A DNA stretch of 64,000 nucleotides. Source: Sinorhizobium garamanticum (lineage in GTDB: Bacteria > Pseudomonadota > Alphaproteobacteria > Rhizobiales > Rhizobiaceae). Every line of letters starts with the position of its first letter. Position 1 is the stretch's first letter. Under the pieces are notes generated by a model. It made no database searches, was not told the origin of the DNA, and was given only the letters and a program-made list of their open reading frames with translations. Below, one piece after another: positions 15,522 to 25,494 of the stretch. The position numbers and the translations under genes were made by a program. Location of the stretch: contig NZ_CP120373.1 of assembly GCF_029892065.1 (NCBI RefSeq), positions 186,001 to 250,000 on the forward strand. The letters are read 5' to 3'.

Positions 15522-16358
15522 ATGAAGATCGTCCAGATCAGCGACACCCATCTCAGCCCCTCCAAGACCCATTTCAACGACAATTGGGAACCCGTTGCCC
15601 GCTGGATCGCGGCGGTCGAGGCTGATCTCGTCGTCCATACGGGCGACCTCACGATCGATGGCGCCGATCAGGAGGAAGACATCGCCTTCTCGTTGGAGCT
15701 AATGGGCAAGCTGCCGGTTCCGGTGCTGATCGTGCCCGGCAACCATGACGTCGGCCACCTGCCCGGTTCGGACCAGCCGGTCGACGCGCATCGGCTTGGT
15801 CGCTGGCGCAAGCTCGTCGGGCCTGACTATTGGGCCTGCGACCACGGCAACTGGCGGCTGATCGGCCTCAACAGCCTGCTTCTCGGCTTGGAAGACGCGG
15901 AGGAGGAGAAGCAGTTCCAATGGCTGGAACAGGCGCTTGCCGCTCGCAGTGGCCGCCGCGTCGCGATCTTCGCGCACAAACCGCTCTTCGTCGACGAGCC
16001 GGGCGAAGGCGATACCGGCTACTGGAGTGTGCGACCAGGTCAGCGGCGGCGTCTCTACGAGCTGATGGCGGAGAACGACGTCGCACTTCATGCGAGCGGC
16101 CATCTGCACTGGGCCTGGCGGGGCCGGCACGGGGGCGCTGACCTCGTCTGGGCGCCGCCGACCTCCTTCATCATCGACACGCTGGAGCGGGAAATGCCCG
16201 GCGAGCGCCTCGTCGGTGCGGTTCTCCATCACCTCGGCGAAGAGCGCATCGACAGCGAAATCGTCGTAGTGCCTGGATTGACGCCCCACGTCATCGATCA
16301 CGTGATCGAAGAGATCTATCCACGCCACGCCAAGACGCTCGCGGAGGCGGCGCAATGA
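15522..16358 (+). CDS. Calcineurin-like metallophosphoesterase (GpdQ/CpdA-like)
   Basis: 278-residue binuclear-metal phosphoesterase. Seen in order: 'ISDTHL' (Asp8, His10), 'VHTGDLT', 'VPGNHDVGH', 'IFAHKPLF' and 'ASGHLHWA', the five metal and phosphate ligand blocks. Length and motif spacing resemble GpdQ glycerophosphodiesterase and cAMP phosphodiesterase CpdA. It is the first gene of an operon with an ABC importer and overlaps the ATPase start by four bases (ATGA), so it likely acts on the imported substrate, for instance a phosphodiester. Cytoplasmic; no signal peptide. The exact substrate is inference from context. Confidence 0.9.
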   Translation: MKIVQISDTHLSPSKTHFNDNWEPVARWIAAVEADLVVHTGDLTIDGADQEEDIAFSLELMGKLPVPVLIVPGNHDVGHLPGSDQPVDAHRLGRWRKLVGPDYWACDHGNWRLIGLNSLLLGLEDAEEEKQFQWLEQALAARSGRRVAIFAHKPLFVDEPGEGDTGYWSVRPGQRRRLYELMAENDVALHASGHLHWAWRGRHGGADLVWAPPTSFIIDTLEREMPGERLVGAVLHHLGEERIDSEIVVVPGLTPHVIDHVIEEIYPRHAKTLAEAAQ

Positions 16359-17521
16359 GCATCCTTTCGCTCCACAACATCACCAAATCCTTTGGCGGCA
16401 ACGCGATCCTCAAGGGCGTGAGCCTGGAGGCGGATGAAGGCGAGTTCATCGCGCTCGTCGGCCCCTCCGGCTGCGGCAAGAGCACATTGTTGCGTATCGT
16501 CGCCGGGCTGGACCATGCGGATGGCGGCGAGATCGTCATCGGCGGCGGCGAGATCTCGTCGGTCGCGGCAGCCGACCGTAACGTCGCCATGGTGTTCCAG
16601 TCCTACGCCCTCTATCCGCATCTGACCGCCGGACAGAACATCGCCGTGCCGCTCGCCATGCGCCGGCTTACGGTGGCCCAGCGCCTGCCTTTCATCGGCA
16701 ATCTTCTTCCCGGCCAGCGCCAGATCCGTGCCGACATTCAGCGGCAGGTCAAGGAGATGGCGGCCTCCCTAAAAATCGACCATCTGCTCGACCGCAAGCC
16801 CGGCCAGATGTCGGGCGGGCAGCGCCAACGCGTGGCGCTTGCCCGCGCCATGGTCCGCCATCCGAGCGTCTTCCTGATGGACGAGCCGCTCTCCAATCTC
16901 GACGCGAATCTGCGCGTCCATGCCCGCGGCGAGATCGTCGAGCTGCACCGCCGCGCCGGCGTGCCGACGCTCTATGTCACCCACGACCAGTCGGAGGCGC
17001 TGTCAATGGCCGACCGCGTGGCGGTGATGATCGGCGGCACGCTGCTGCAGTTGGCCTCGCCGCAGGAGATCTATGACGATCCCGCGCATATTGAGGTCGC
17101 CCGCTTCCTCGGCCAGCCGCGCATCAATGTCATGGAAACGCGGATGGACGCGTCTGGCACAGTGCGCTTCGGCGCGCTGACGCTGGCGGCCGACGGTGTC
17201 TCTTCGAGCGAGACGCCGGTCCTGATCGGCGTGCGGCCCGAATTCGTCCGTCTCGGCGCACGGGCGGACGGCATACTCAGGGCTCGCATCGAGCGGACCG
17301 AGTTCCTCGGCTCCGAGGTGATCGTGCATGCGCGCCTCGACGCCATTGGCGAGGCAATTGTCGCCAAAGTCGGACCTGCCGAAGCGGCGACGCTTGTGGC
17401 CGGCATGCCGGTCTCCGTCGATATCGAACCGGATCGCGCGATGCTCTTCGCCGTGACCGGCGAGCGCCTCAGGGCGAAAACGGTCAACGTCGCCTCGGTT
17501 CGGGAGAAGGCCCGTGGCTAG
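16355..17521 (+). CDS. CUT1-type ABC importer ATPase (UgpC/MalK-like)
   Basis: 388-residue nucleotide-binding subunit. Seen: Walker A GPSGCGKST (36-44), Q-loop Gln82, signature MSGGQ (152-156), Walker B FLMDE (173-177), H-loop His210, and a C-terminal TOBE domain with 'IGVRPEF'. An insertion of about 20 residues ('TVAQRLPFIGNLLPGQRQ') lies before the signature compared with MalK. It powers the permeases encoded next; the order phosphoesterase-ATPase-permease-permease-binding protein is tightly overlapping. Confidence 0.95.
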   Translation: MSILSLHNITKSFGGNAILKGVSLEADEGEFIALVGPSGCGKSTLLRIVAGLDHADGGEIVIGGGEISSVAAADRNVAMVFQSYALYPHLTAGQNIAVPLAMRRLTVAQRLPFIGNLLPGQRQIRADIQRQVKEMAASLKIDHLLDRKPGQMSGGQRQRVALARAMVRHPSVFLMDEPLSNLDANLRVHARGEIVELHRRAGVPTLYVTHDQSEALSMADRVAVMIGGTLLQLASPQEIYDDPAHIEVARFLGQPRINVMETRMDASGTVRFGALTLAADGVSSSETPVLIGVRPEFVRLGARADGILRARIERTEFLGSEVIVHARLDAIGEAIVAKVGPAEAATLVAGMPVSVDIEPDRAMLFAVTGERLRAKTVNVASVREKARG

Positions 17522-18425
17522 CGTCGCGACCGAAATGCCGATCTTGGCTGCCGACCGGCGCGAGGGGCGGATCGCCTGGCTGCTTGCCGCTCCGGCGATT
17601 GCTCTCCTGTTCCTCTTCATCCTGCTGCCGACGCTTGCCGTCGTCGTCCTCGGTTTCACCGATTTCGAGCTCGGCTTCGGCAGCTTCCGCTTCGTCGGCT
17701 TCGAGAATTATGCGGAGCTCATCGGCGACCGCACCTTCCGCCGATCGCTCTGGAACACCGCCGTCTACACGGCGATTGTCACGCCGGTCTCGATCGTGCT
17801 GGCGCTCGCGATCGCGATGCTGATCGAGGCGGAGACGCGCGCCAGGACCTTCTTCCGCACCGTTTATTTCCTTCCCGTAGCCTCGCTCCTCGTCGCCATG
17901 GCGACGGTCTGGCAGTTCCTCTTCCATCCGACGATCGGGCCGATCAACGCCTTCCTCGCGGAGTTTGGCATTGCCGGGCCGAACTGGCTCGGCGCCTCCG
18001 GCACCGTGCTCTATGGGCTCTCGATCATCGGCATCTGGCAGTCGGTCGGCTTCAACATGGTCCTGTTCCTCGCCGGCCTCACCGCCATCCCGCGCGACCT
18101 TTATTCCGCCGCCGAAGTGGACGGCGCCAGGTCCTGGTTCGACCGCTTCCGGCTCGTCACTTGGCCGATGCTCGGACCGACGACGCTCTTCGTGACCACG
18201 ATCAGCATCATCAATTCCGTCAAGGTCTTCGAGACAGTGAAGACGCTCACCGAAGGTGGCCCGAACAAGGCCTCCGAGGTGCTGCTCTTCACCATCTACC
18301 AGGAAGGCTTCGTCTATCTCAGGGTCGGCTACGCCTCAGCGATGACCGTCATCTTCCTCGCAATCCTCGTCGTCCTGATGTTCCTGCAGTACCGCGTCCT
18401 CGACCGGAAGGTGCATTACGCATGA
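17514..18425 (+). CDS. ABC importer permease, UgpA/MalF-like
   Basis: 303-residue inner-membrane permease with about six helices. Seen: the EAA loop 'YSAAEVDGARSWFDRFRLVTWP' region that docks on the ATPase, and the 'TEGGPNKASEVLLFTIYQEGF' motif typical of CUT1 subunit 1. It starts with GTG at 17514, overlapping the ATPase end by eight bases, and overlaps the next permease by four (ATGA). Confidence 0.95.
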   Translation: MASVATEMPILAADRREGRIAWLLAAPAIALLFLFILLPTLAVVVLGFTDFELGFGSFRFVGFENYAELIGDRTFRRSLWNTAVYTAIVTPVSIVLALAIAMLIEAETRARTFFRTVYFLPVASLLVAMATVWQFLFHPTIGPINAFLAEFGIAGPNWLGASGTVLYGLSIIGIWQSVGFNMVLFLAGLTAIPRDLYSAAEVDGARSWFDRFRLVTWPMLGPTTLFVTTISIINSVKVFETVKTLTEGGPNKASEVLLFTIYQEGFVYLRVGYASAMTVIFLAILVVLMFLQYRVLDRKVHYA

Positions 18426-19258
18426 CCGCGCACAGAATTTCTCTCGGCCGCGTGCTGCGGTTCACGCTCCTGTCGCTTGGCGCGCTCATCTTCCTCGCGC
18501 CCTACATCTTCATGATTTCGACGGCCGGCAAGGCGCAGAGCGAAATCTTTTCCTCCTCGCTCTCGCTGATCCCCGAACAATGGTCCTATGTCGAGAACTT
18601 CACCAAGGCGCTGTCACGCGTCTCGATGACGACCCTGCTTTTGAACGGCGTCATCGTCTGCGCGCTGATCTTTACTGTCCAGGTGCTCGTCGCCGTCCCG
18701 TGCGCCTATGCCATGGCGAAGCTCAAGTTCCGCGCGGCGCGCTTCATGATGGTGCTTGTGATGCTGGGGTTGTTGGTGCCGATCCATGCGACCGCGCTGC
18801 CGCTCTATGTCGCCTTCGACCGCCTCGCAGTGCTCAACAGCTACACGGCGCTCGTTGCGCCCTTCTCCATCTCGGTCTTCGGCATCTTCCTGTTCCTGCA
18901 GTTCTTCCGCGCGATCCCCGACGACCTGATCCACGCCGCTCGCCTCGACGGCATGTCGGAGGCCGGCATCGTCGCGCGCGTCGTCGTCCCGAACGCCTGG
19001 CCGGCGATCACCGCCTTCGCGATCTTCTCAGTGGTGGCGCATTGGAACGACCTGTTCTGGCCGCTCGTGGTCGTCACCAATCAGGACTATGCGACCCCGC
19101 CGCTCGGCCTTCTCTATTTCCGCGCAGCCGAAGCCGGCGACGACTACGGCGCACTGATGGCCGCCACGCTGATCATCACCCTTCCCCTCATCGCCGCGTT
19201 CCTGATCGCGCAGAAGCGCTTCGTCGAGGGCATCACCATGACCGGTCTCAAGGGCTGA
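18422..19258 (+). CDS. ABC importer permease, UgpE/MalG-like
   Basis: 278-residue second permease, about six helices. Seen: EAA-loop 'HAARLDGMSEAGIVARVVVP' and a C-terminus ending 'FVEGITMTGLKG', the usual MalG-type ending. The ATG at 18422 overlaps the previous stop and gives a standard N-terminal helix; a longer upstream open frame is out of frame with family similarity. It forms a heterodimeric channel with the preceding permease. Confidence 0.95.
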   Translation: MTAHRISLGRVLRFTLLSLGALIFLAPYIFMISTAGKAQSEIFSSSLSLIPEQWSYVENFTKALSRVSMTTLLLNGVIVCALIFTVQVLVAVPCAYAMAKLKFRAARFMMVLVMLGLLVPIHATALPLYVAFDRLAVLNSYTALVAPFSISVFGIFLFLQFFRAIPDDLIHAARLDGMSEAGIVARVVVPNAWPAITAFAIFSVVAHWNDLFWPLVVVTNQDYATPPLGLLYFRAAEAGDDYGALMAATLIITLPLIAAFLIAQKRFVEGITMTGLKG

Positions 19259-19281
19259 CCGGTTTAAACCAGGAGAGCGTC

Positions 19282-20547
19282 ATGAAACATTTCAGGCAAC
19301 TTCTTGCCGCCGCGGCGGTGTCGATGACCTTGGCCATTCCGGCTCACGCCGAAACAGTGCTGACGGTGCACTACCCGATGCCCGGCTTCTTCAAGGACGT
19401 GATGGACACGATCTCTAAGAAGTTCATGGAGGAAAATCCGGGCATCAAGATCACCTTCGCCAATCCCTCCGCCACTTACGAGGAAGGCATCCAGACAATC
19501 ATGCGCCAGGCCGGCACGGCCGAGATGCCCGACATCACCTTCATCGGCTTGAACCGCCTGCGCATGGTCAACGAGCGCGACATCCCGGTCGATCTCGGAC
19601 CCTTCATCGCGAAAGACGGCAACATGGCCGAGCAGGGCTTCTCGGAGAACATCCTGAAGCTCGCCCAAGTGAACGGCAAGCAGGTCGGCCTCGCCTTCGC
19701 GACCTCCAACCCGATCATGTACTACAACGCCGATCTCGTGCGAAAGGCCGGCGGCAACCCGGAAAATCCGCCGAAGACCTGGGACGAGGTGATCGCGCTC
19801 GGCGGCAAGATCAAGGCGCTCGGCGACGGCGTCGAAGGCATCGACTTCCGCTGGCAGGGCGACGACTGGATGTTCTCCGCCCTCCTCTTCGGCGCCGGCG
19901 GCCGTATGCTGAACGAAGACGAGACCAAGGTCGCCTTCAATGGCCCGGAAGGCCGCAAGGCAATCGAAGTACTCGACCGCATGGTGAAGGAAGGCGGCCT
20001 GCCGGTGCTGACGAAACAGGCCGGCGAACAGGCCTTCGTCGCTGGCAAGGTCGGCTTTGCCTTCCAGACGACCGGGGCGCTACGCAACACGATCAAGAAT
20101 GTCGGCGGCAAGTTCGACCTTCGCACGGCGCATATTCCGCTGATCGATACTGTGAACGGCAAGCTGCCGACCGGCGGCAATGCCGTCGTCATCCTCACGC
20201 GCGACGCGGAAAAGCAGGAAGCGGCCTGGAAATTCGCCAAATTCGCCGCCGGTCCCTACGGCGCCTCGGTCGTTGTTCCCGGCACCGGTTACGTGCCGAA
20301 CAACGAACTCGCCGCCAAGTCGCCGGAATACCTCGCCAACTTCTATAAGGAGAACCCGCTCTTCCAAGCCGGCCTCGAGCAGATGCCCCGGATGATCCCG
20401 TGGTACGCTTTCCCCGGCACCAACGGCGTCAAGGTGACTCAGGCGATCGTCGAGAACCTGTCACGCGTCGTTGAACAGTCGGCAACGCCTGAGGAAGCGC
20501 TCGATGATGCGGCCGCCGAAGTGGAAAGCCTGCTGCCGCGGAGCTGA
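19282..20547 (+). CDS. ABC importer extracellular solute-binding protein (family 1)
   Basis: 421-residue periplasmic binding protein. Seen: signal peptide 'MKHFRQLLAAAAVSMTLAIP' with cleavage after 'AHA', 'FMEENPGIKITFANPSATYE', 'NPIMYYNADLVRKAG' and 'PPKTWDEVIALGGKI', all typical of CUT1 carbohydrate or glycerol-phosphate binders. AGGAG precedes the ATG. Unusually it is the last gene of its operon. With the phosphoesterase upstream, a phosphorylated polyol or phosphodiester ligand is a reasonable guess but not shown. Confidence 0.93.
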   Translation: MKHFRQLLAAAAVSMTLAIPAHAETVLTVHYPMPGFFKDVMDTISKKFMEENPGIKITFANPSATYEEGIQTIMRQAGTAEMPDITFIGLNRLRMVNERDIPVDLGPFIAKDGNMAEQGFSENILKLAQVNGKQVGLAFATSNPIMYYNADLVRKAGGNPENPPKTWDEVIALGGKIKALGDGVEGIDFRWQGDDWMFSALLFGAGGRMLNEDETKVAFNGPEGRKAIEVLDRMVKEGGLPVLTKQAGEQAFVAGKVGFAFQTTGALRNTIKNVGGKFDLRTAHIPLIDTVNGKLPTGGNAVVILTRDAEKQEAAWKFAKFAAGPYGASVVVPGTGYVPNNELAAKSPEYLANFYKENPLFQAGLEQMPRMIPWYAFPGTNGVKVTQAIVENLSRVVEQSATPEEALDDAAAEVESLLPRS

Positions 20548-20567
20548 CGGACACAAAAACCGCGAAA

Positions 20568-20599
20568 AGGCCACCCGTTGGGAGACCGTCGGGTGGCCT
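20568..20599 (-). terminator. Terminator hairpin between convergent binding-protein and lacI-type genes
   Basis: A 10-bp stem AGGCCACCCG/CGGGTGGCCT (20568-20577 with 20590-20599). Read on the minus strand it is followed by TTTTCGCGGTTTTTG, so it acts mainly as the terminator of the LacI-family gene; it may also block plus-strand readthrough. Confidence 0.75.
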
Positions 20600-20611
20600 C
20601 GTCGTCTGTGG

Positions 20612-21598
20612 CTATGAAACGGCTCGGACGGTCTCGCCCAGATAGAGCCGGTGGTCGAGGCAGAGATGCCGGCACTCGGAAGCATTTTCGGCGATGTCGA
20701 GCAGCATCGCGGCGGCCGCAACGCCCATGTCGGTGTCGGGCATCGCCATGGTCGTCAGCGTCGGGTTCATGAGGCGACCGATCGCAATACCGTCGAAGCC
20801 CGCGACCGAGACGTCGCTCGGCACCGACAGGCCCTCCCGGCGAAGCGCCGCCATGACGCCCACCGCCAGGAGATCGTTTGACGCGATGATCGCCGTTGGC
20901 CTGTGTCTCTCCATGACGCCGGCGAGCTCCAGATGCTCGTAACCGTGAACGAAGGGGATCTCCATCGCCGGGAATGGCGCGAGTCGGGCGTCCTGCATCG
21001 CCGCACAATAGCCTTCGTAACGCAGGCGCGCGCGGTCGGAGGAGGTGAAATAGCCGGAGACGAACAGGATGCGGCTGTGCCGGTGCGCCAGGATGTGGCG
21101 AGTAATCTCGTAACCGGCGCGGTGATTGTCGACGGTCACCGCAGAGGGAAAGCGTGCAACCGGTCGATTGTTGAGGAGGATCGTCGGCGGCAGGGCTGCC
21201 GATAGCGCCCGGCTGGTCTCGGCATTGCATAGCGTGAGGATCAGCCCGGTCGGCCGCTGCTCCAGGAGCGCGGCAACCGCCGCGGCTTCCGAGGCCGGGT
21301 TATAATTCGACTGAGCGATCAGGACTCCGTGCTTGGCAGCCTGCAGGCGATGCTGGATGCCGGCCAGCGAGGCGGCAAAGACGGGATTGGTCACGCTCGG
21401 CACCAGCACGCCGACGACCGGACGGGTACGAACGCCAGCGGCACCGGCCGAAGACGGTGGCCGGTAGCCGAGCTCGGCCGCAGCCCGGCGCACACGGCGC
21501 ACCATCTCGGCGCTGACTGGCCCGTCGCCTTTAAGCACGCGGGAAACCGTTGCCAGCGAGCAGCCGGCATGGAACGCGATCTGTTGCAAGGTCACCAT
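20612..21598 (-). CDS. LacI-family transcriptional regulator
   Basis: 328-residue LacI/GalR repressor. Seen: N-terminal helix-turn-helix 'VTLQQIAFHAGCSLATVSRVL', hinge 'ELGYRPPS', then a periplasmic-binding-protein-like effector domain ('VGVLVPSVTNPVFAASLAGI', 'VTVDNHRAGYEITRHIL', 'VAGFDGIAIGRLMNPTLTTM'). It faces the end of the metallophosphoesterase/ABC operon, so it probably controls that operon in response to its substrate. The small palindrome CAAGC-GGC-GCTTG at 15449-15461, upstream of that operon, is a possible but unproved operator. Confidence 0.93.
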   Translation of the reverse strand: MVTLQQIAFHAGCSLATVSRVLKGDGPVSAEMVRRVRRAAAELGYRPPSSAGAAGVRTRPVVGVLVPSVTNPVFAASLAGIQHRLQAAKHGVLIAQSNYNPASEAAAVAALLEQRPTGLILTLCNAETSRALSAALPPTILLNNRPVARFPSAVTVDNHRAGYEITRHILAHRHSRILFVSGYFTSSDRARLRYEGYCAAMQDARLAPFPAMEIPFVHGYEHLELAGVMERHRPTAIIASNDLLAVGVMAALRREGLSVPSDVSVAGFDGIAIGRLMNPTLTTMAMPDTDMGVAAAAMLLDIAENASECRHLCLDHRLYLGETVRAVS

Positions 21599-21830
21599 CC
21601 ATTCCGCCTATCGCGATTTCATGACAGCGGATTGATGGACCGCGACGATACTCGTGGACGATCCGGCGCCCGCGAGTCCTTTCTCGAGAATCAATGAAGC
21701 GCCCGAGCTAGCCGAGGGCCGCCTCTTCAACGCCAATCCACAAATGCCGTGTGGAAAGACCCGCACCGCGCCCGCGATTGGGCGAGATCGCGCGGCAGCC
21801 ATTATGCTTAGTCGTCTTTCGAGCCCGCCG

Positions 21831-22253
21831 TCAGCCGTGAAATACCACGGAGAAGAAGATGAAACCCGCAGCTACGATCAGGGAGACAAGGTAGAGCAAG
21901 GCACGACTTAACGGCCGCTCGGCGAGATGTGCGCGGCGCGGGTTCTGAGGGTCATACCGCACGTCGACGCTCGCCCCGATCGGCGCGCCCGAGTGGGAGA
22001 GCTCCGAGTCGAACTCGTGCGTGCGCCCCGCTGCATCTGTGAAGCCGATGATTGCGGTGTCATAGTCTTCCCCACGCGACACCCTGACGATCCGGCCCTT
22101 GGTTGACGTCCCAAACCGTCGAAGCTGCGAATCGCGCTGGAGCCTTCGTGCGGTGTCCAATGTAAGGCCCACTCCGACCATCAGGAAGAGCACGCGGACA
22201 AAGCGAAAGTCTTCTGCGAACCATGCATAAAGCGCATTGAGGAGTTGCAACAT
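21831..22253 (-). CDS. DUF3592-type membrane protein
   Basis: 140-residue protein with a hydrophobic helix near each end ('FRFVRVLFLMVGVGLTL' and 'SRALLYLVSLIVAAGFIFF') flanking a soluble beta-rich segment 'KGRIVRVSRGEDYDTAIIGF...VRYDPQNPRRAHL', the DUF3592 pattern. Function of the family is unknown. The start at 22253 is chosen over 22289 because the first helix then follows at once; neither start has a strong RBS. Same strand as the LacI gene but 232 bases upstream. Confidence 0.7.
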   Translation of the reverse strand: MLQLLNALYAWFAEDFRFVRVLFLMVGVGLTLDTARRLQRDSQLRRFGTSTKGRIVRVSRGEDYDTAIIGFTDAAGRTHEFDSELSHSGAPIGASVDVRYDPQNPRRAHLAERPLSRALLYLVSLIVAAGFIFFSVVFHG

Positions 22254-22729
22254 CTCGGACCAGCACCAAGTCGGAGCACATCTTAGCATCTATTTGTTCT
22301 GCGCAAGTGACGCACGATGTGACCGACAGCCAAGCGCATGCTGATGCCGACCAGCGCGAACCGTCCCGCGGCGTCCTTTCGCGTATGAACTCGAGTTGGG
22401 CAGCTATGTCGGAGCGGGAACGGTTTCTTGTTCCCGCCCCAGTAAGAGTTGGTGCCCGAAGCCCAATCGAACCTTCGGATTCAGGTGTATAATGGGGACT
22501 GGGATTGAACCAATGGTGGCTACGACTGTTGGCGCCGCGCCACCGAGACAAATTGTCGGCAACCGACCGAGCACGGGATGATCGTCGGGATATGGCCGAC
22601 GATGTGTGATGAGACACCAAGGAGGGCAACCGGCAGCGGACTGAGGCGCCCGGCTCAATCCCGAACAAGGCTGCTTGAAAGGCCGAGAGAGCGGCGGTCT
22701 TGGGATACAAAGCTTCAGGGAGGACCAAC
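22254..22729. other. Intergenic region upstream of the ATPase-less ABC operon
   Basis: 476 bases without a convincing gene. It must hold the promoter of the operon starting at 22730. A TATAAT at 22488-22493 lacks a matching -35 at normal distance, so I do not call it. No tRNA or terminator is evident. Confidence 0.5.
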
Positions 22730-24214
<1,485 letters not shown>

Positions 24215-24282
24215 GGCAGGGTTCGTTGTACCCGATCGCCTGCGTGCCGCGCGGTAGCGCTGCTATACCCCGGGCCGCACTA

Positions 24283-24332
24283 CCCCTCCCTGTCCAGACC
24301 AGGGCGTATGCCCCAGCCTGGATAGGGAGGGG
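24283..24332 (+). promoter_or_regulatory. Intercistronic stem-loop after the binding-protein gene
   Basis: CCCCTCCCT (24283-24291) pairs with AGGGAGGGG (24324-24332) and the interior (TCCAG/CTGGA and CAGGGC/GCCCC) extends the stem. There is no T-run, so it is more likely an mRNA-stabilising or attenuating hairpin that keeps binding-protein expression above that of the permeases. Confidence 0.65.
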
Positions 24333-24393
24333 AGTTCTGTCCCGAAGGATTCTGAGAGCGGAACTTTAATGTCGAGGCGAACCGAGAAGTGAC

Positions 24394-25494
24394 ATGAAAA
24401 CAGCGCGCCTGGCCGAATGGATGGATCGCCACAGCGGCCCGATCTTCGTGCTGCCAGCGGTCTTGCTCATCCTCGCATTCTCGATCTTCCCGCTGGTCAT
24501 TTCGGCATGGCTCGCCTTGTCGCAGTTCCGGTTGGGGATTGGCGGCTACGAGATCCGGTTCGTCGGTCTGTTGAACTTCAAGAAACTGCTTACCGGCTCC
24601 CAGCAGTTCCACTTCCTTGGAACGTTTGCCGAGATTCCGCTCCTTGGTTGGCTTATCGTCGCTTTGGTGTTCGGCACACTTGCGGTCGCGGCAGGGCGCT
24701 ATGTCACCCTCGGCAGGGTCTCGGTCATCGGCGTCGTCGGTCGTCTAATCTCATTCACGCTGATCGGCGCGCTCGCCGTCCTGTTCGCCACCACGCTTGG
24801 CGGCCAGATCGGCTCGTTATCGACGACGCTGTTCTACGTCATTGTGGGGGTCACTTTGCAATTTCTGGTCGGCACCGGGCTTGCTTTCCTGTGCGCCCAG
24901 AACATCCGGGGGCGGTCGTTCTTTCGGCTGGTGTTCTTCGTTCCGTTGATGGTAACCCCGGTGGGCACCGCCTACACATTCCGTATGCTTGCCGACACGA
25001 CGGTCGGCCCGTTCGCGCCGATCTGGGGCTGGCTCGGTCTCGGCAACTTCGCCTGGGCAGCGGATCCATGGACGGCGCGGCTGGTCATAGTGCTCGGCGA
25101 TAGCTGGCAGTGGATTCCCTTTATCTTCATCGTCATGCTGGCAGCCTTCGAGAGCCAACCGCGCGACCAGGTTGAGGCCGCCCAAGTCGATGGCGCTTCT
25201 ACTTTCCAAATCTTCCGGGACATCACCTGGCCGTCCGTCGCCCCGGTGGCGGCGACCGTCGTCCTCATCCGCGTCATCGAGGCGTTCAAAATCGTCGACT
25301 TGCCCAATGTTCTCACCAATGGCGGACCGGGCATCGCCACCGAGTCGTTGACGCTACACGCCTTCATCGAATGGCGCGCGCTCAATCTCGGTGGTTCGGC
25401 AGCCATCGCTTATCTATTGCTCTTCGTCGCGACCGTGCTCTGTGTCTCCTTCGTCAACATGATCGTCGTTCCGATGCGGAGGTCGCGCCAATGA
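24394..25494 (+). CDS. ABC importer permease 1, enlarged
   Basis: 366-residue permease, about 60 residues longer than typical CUT1 subunits. Seen: an N-terminal helix 'IFVLPAVLLILAFSIFPLV', an inserted region with two or three extra hydrophobic segments ('LLGWLIVALVFGTLAVAAG', 'LISFTLIGALAVLFATTLGG', about residues 85-135), then the standard core with EAA loop 'QVEAAQVDGASTFQIFRDI' and 'NGGPGIATESLTLHAF'. It overlaps permease 2 by four bases. Confidence 0.92.
   Translation: MKTARLAEWMDRHSGPIFVLPAVLLILAFSIFPLVISAWLALSQFRLGIGGYEIRFVGLLNFKKLLTGSQQFHFLGTFAEIPLLGWLIVALVFGTLAVAAGRYVTLGRVSVIGVVGRLISFTLIGALAVLFATTLGGQIGSLSTTLFYVIVGVTLQFLVGTGLAFLCAQNIRGRSFFRLVFFVPLMVTPVGTAYTFRMLADTTVGPFAPIWGWLGLGNFAWAADPWTARLVIVLGDSWQWIPFIFIVMLAAFESQPRDQVEAAQVDGASTFQIFRDITWPSVAPVAATVVLIRVIEAFKIVDLPNVLTNGGPGIATESLTLHAFIEWRALNLGGSAAIAYLLLFVATVLCVSFVNMIVVPMRRSRQ

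Noticed and set aside
18580..20547. 655-codon frame joining permease-region sequence to the binding protein
   Set aside because: Its first ~220 codons read the permease gene out of frame; the true binding-protein start with RBS and signal peptide is at 19282.
22488..22493. TATAAT hexamer as promoter of the 22730 operon
   Set aside because: No -35-like sequence at 16-18 bp upstream (the positions read aatcga), so it is likely chance in this AT-poorer context.
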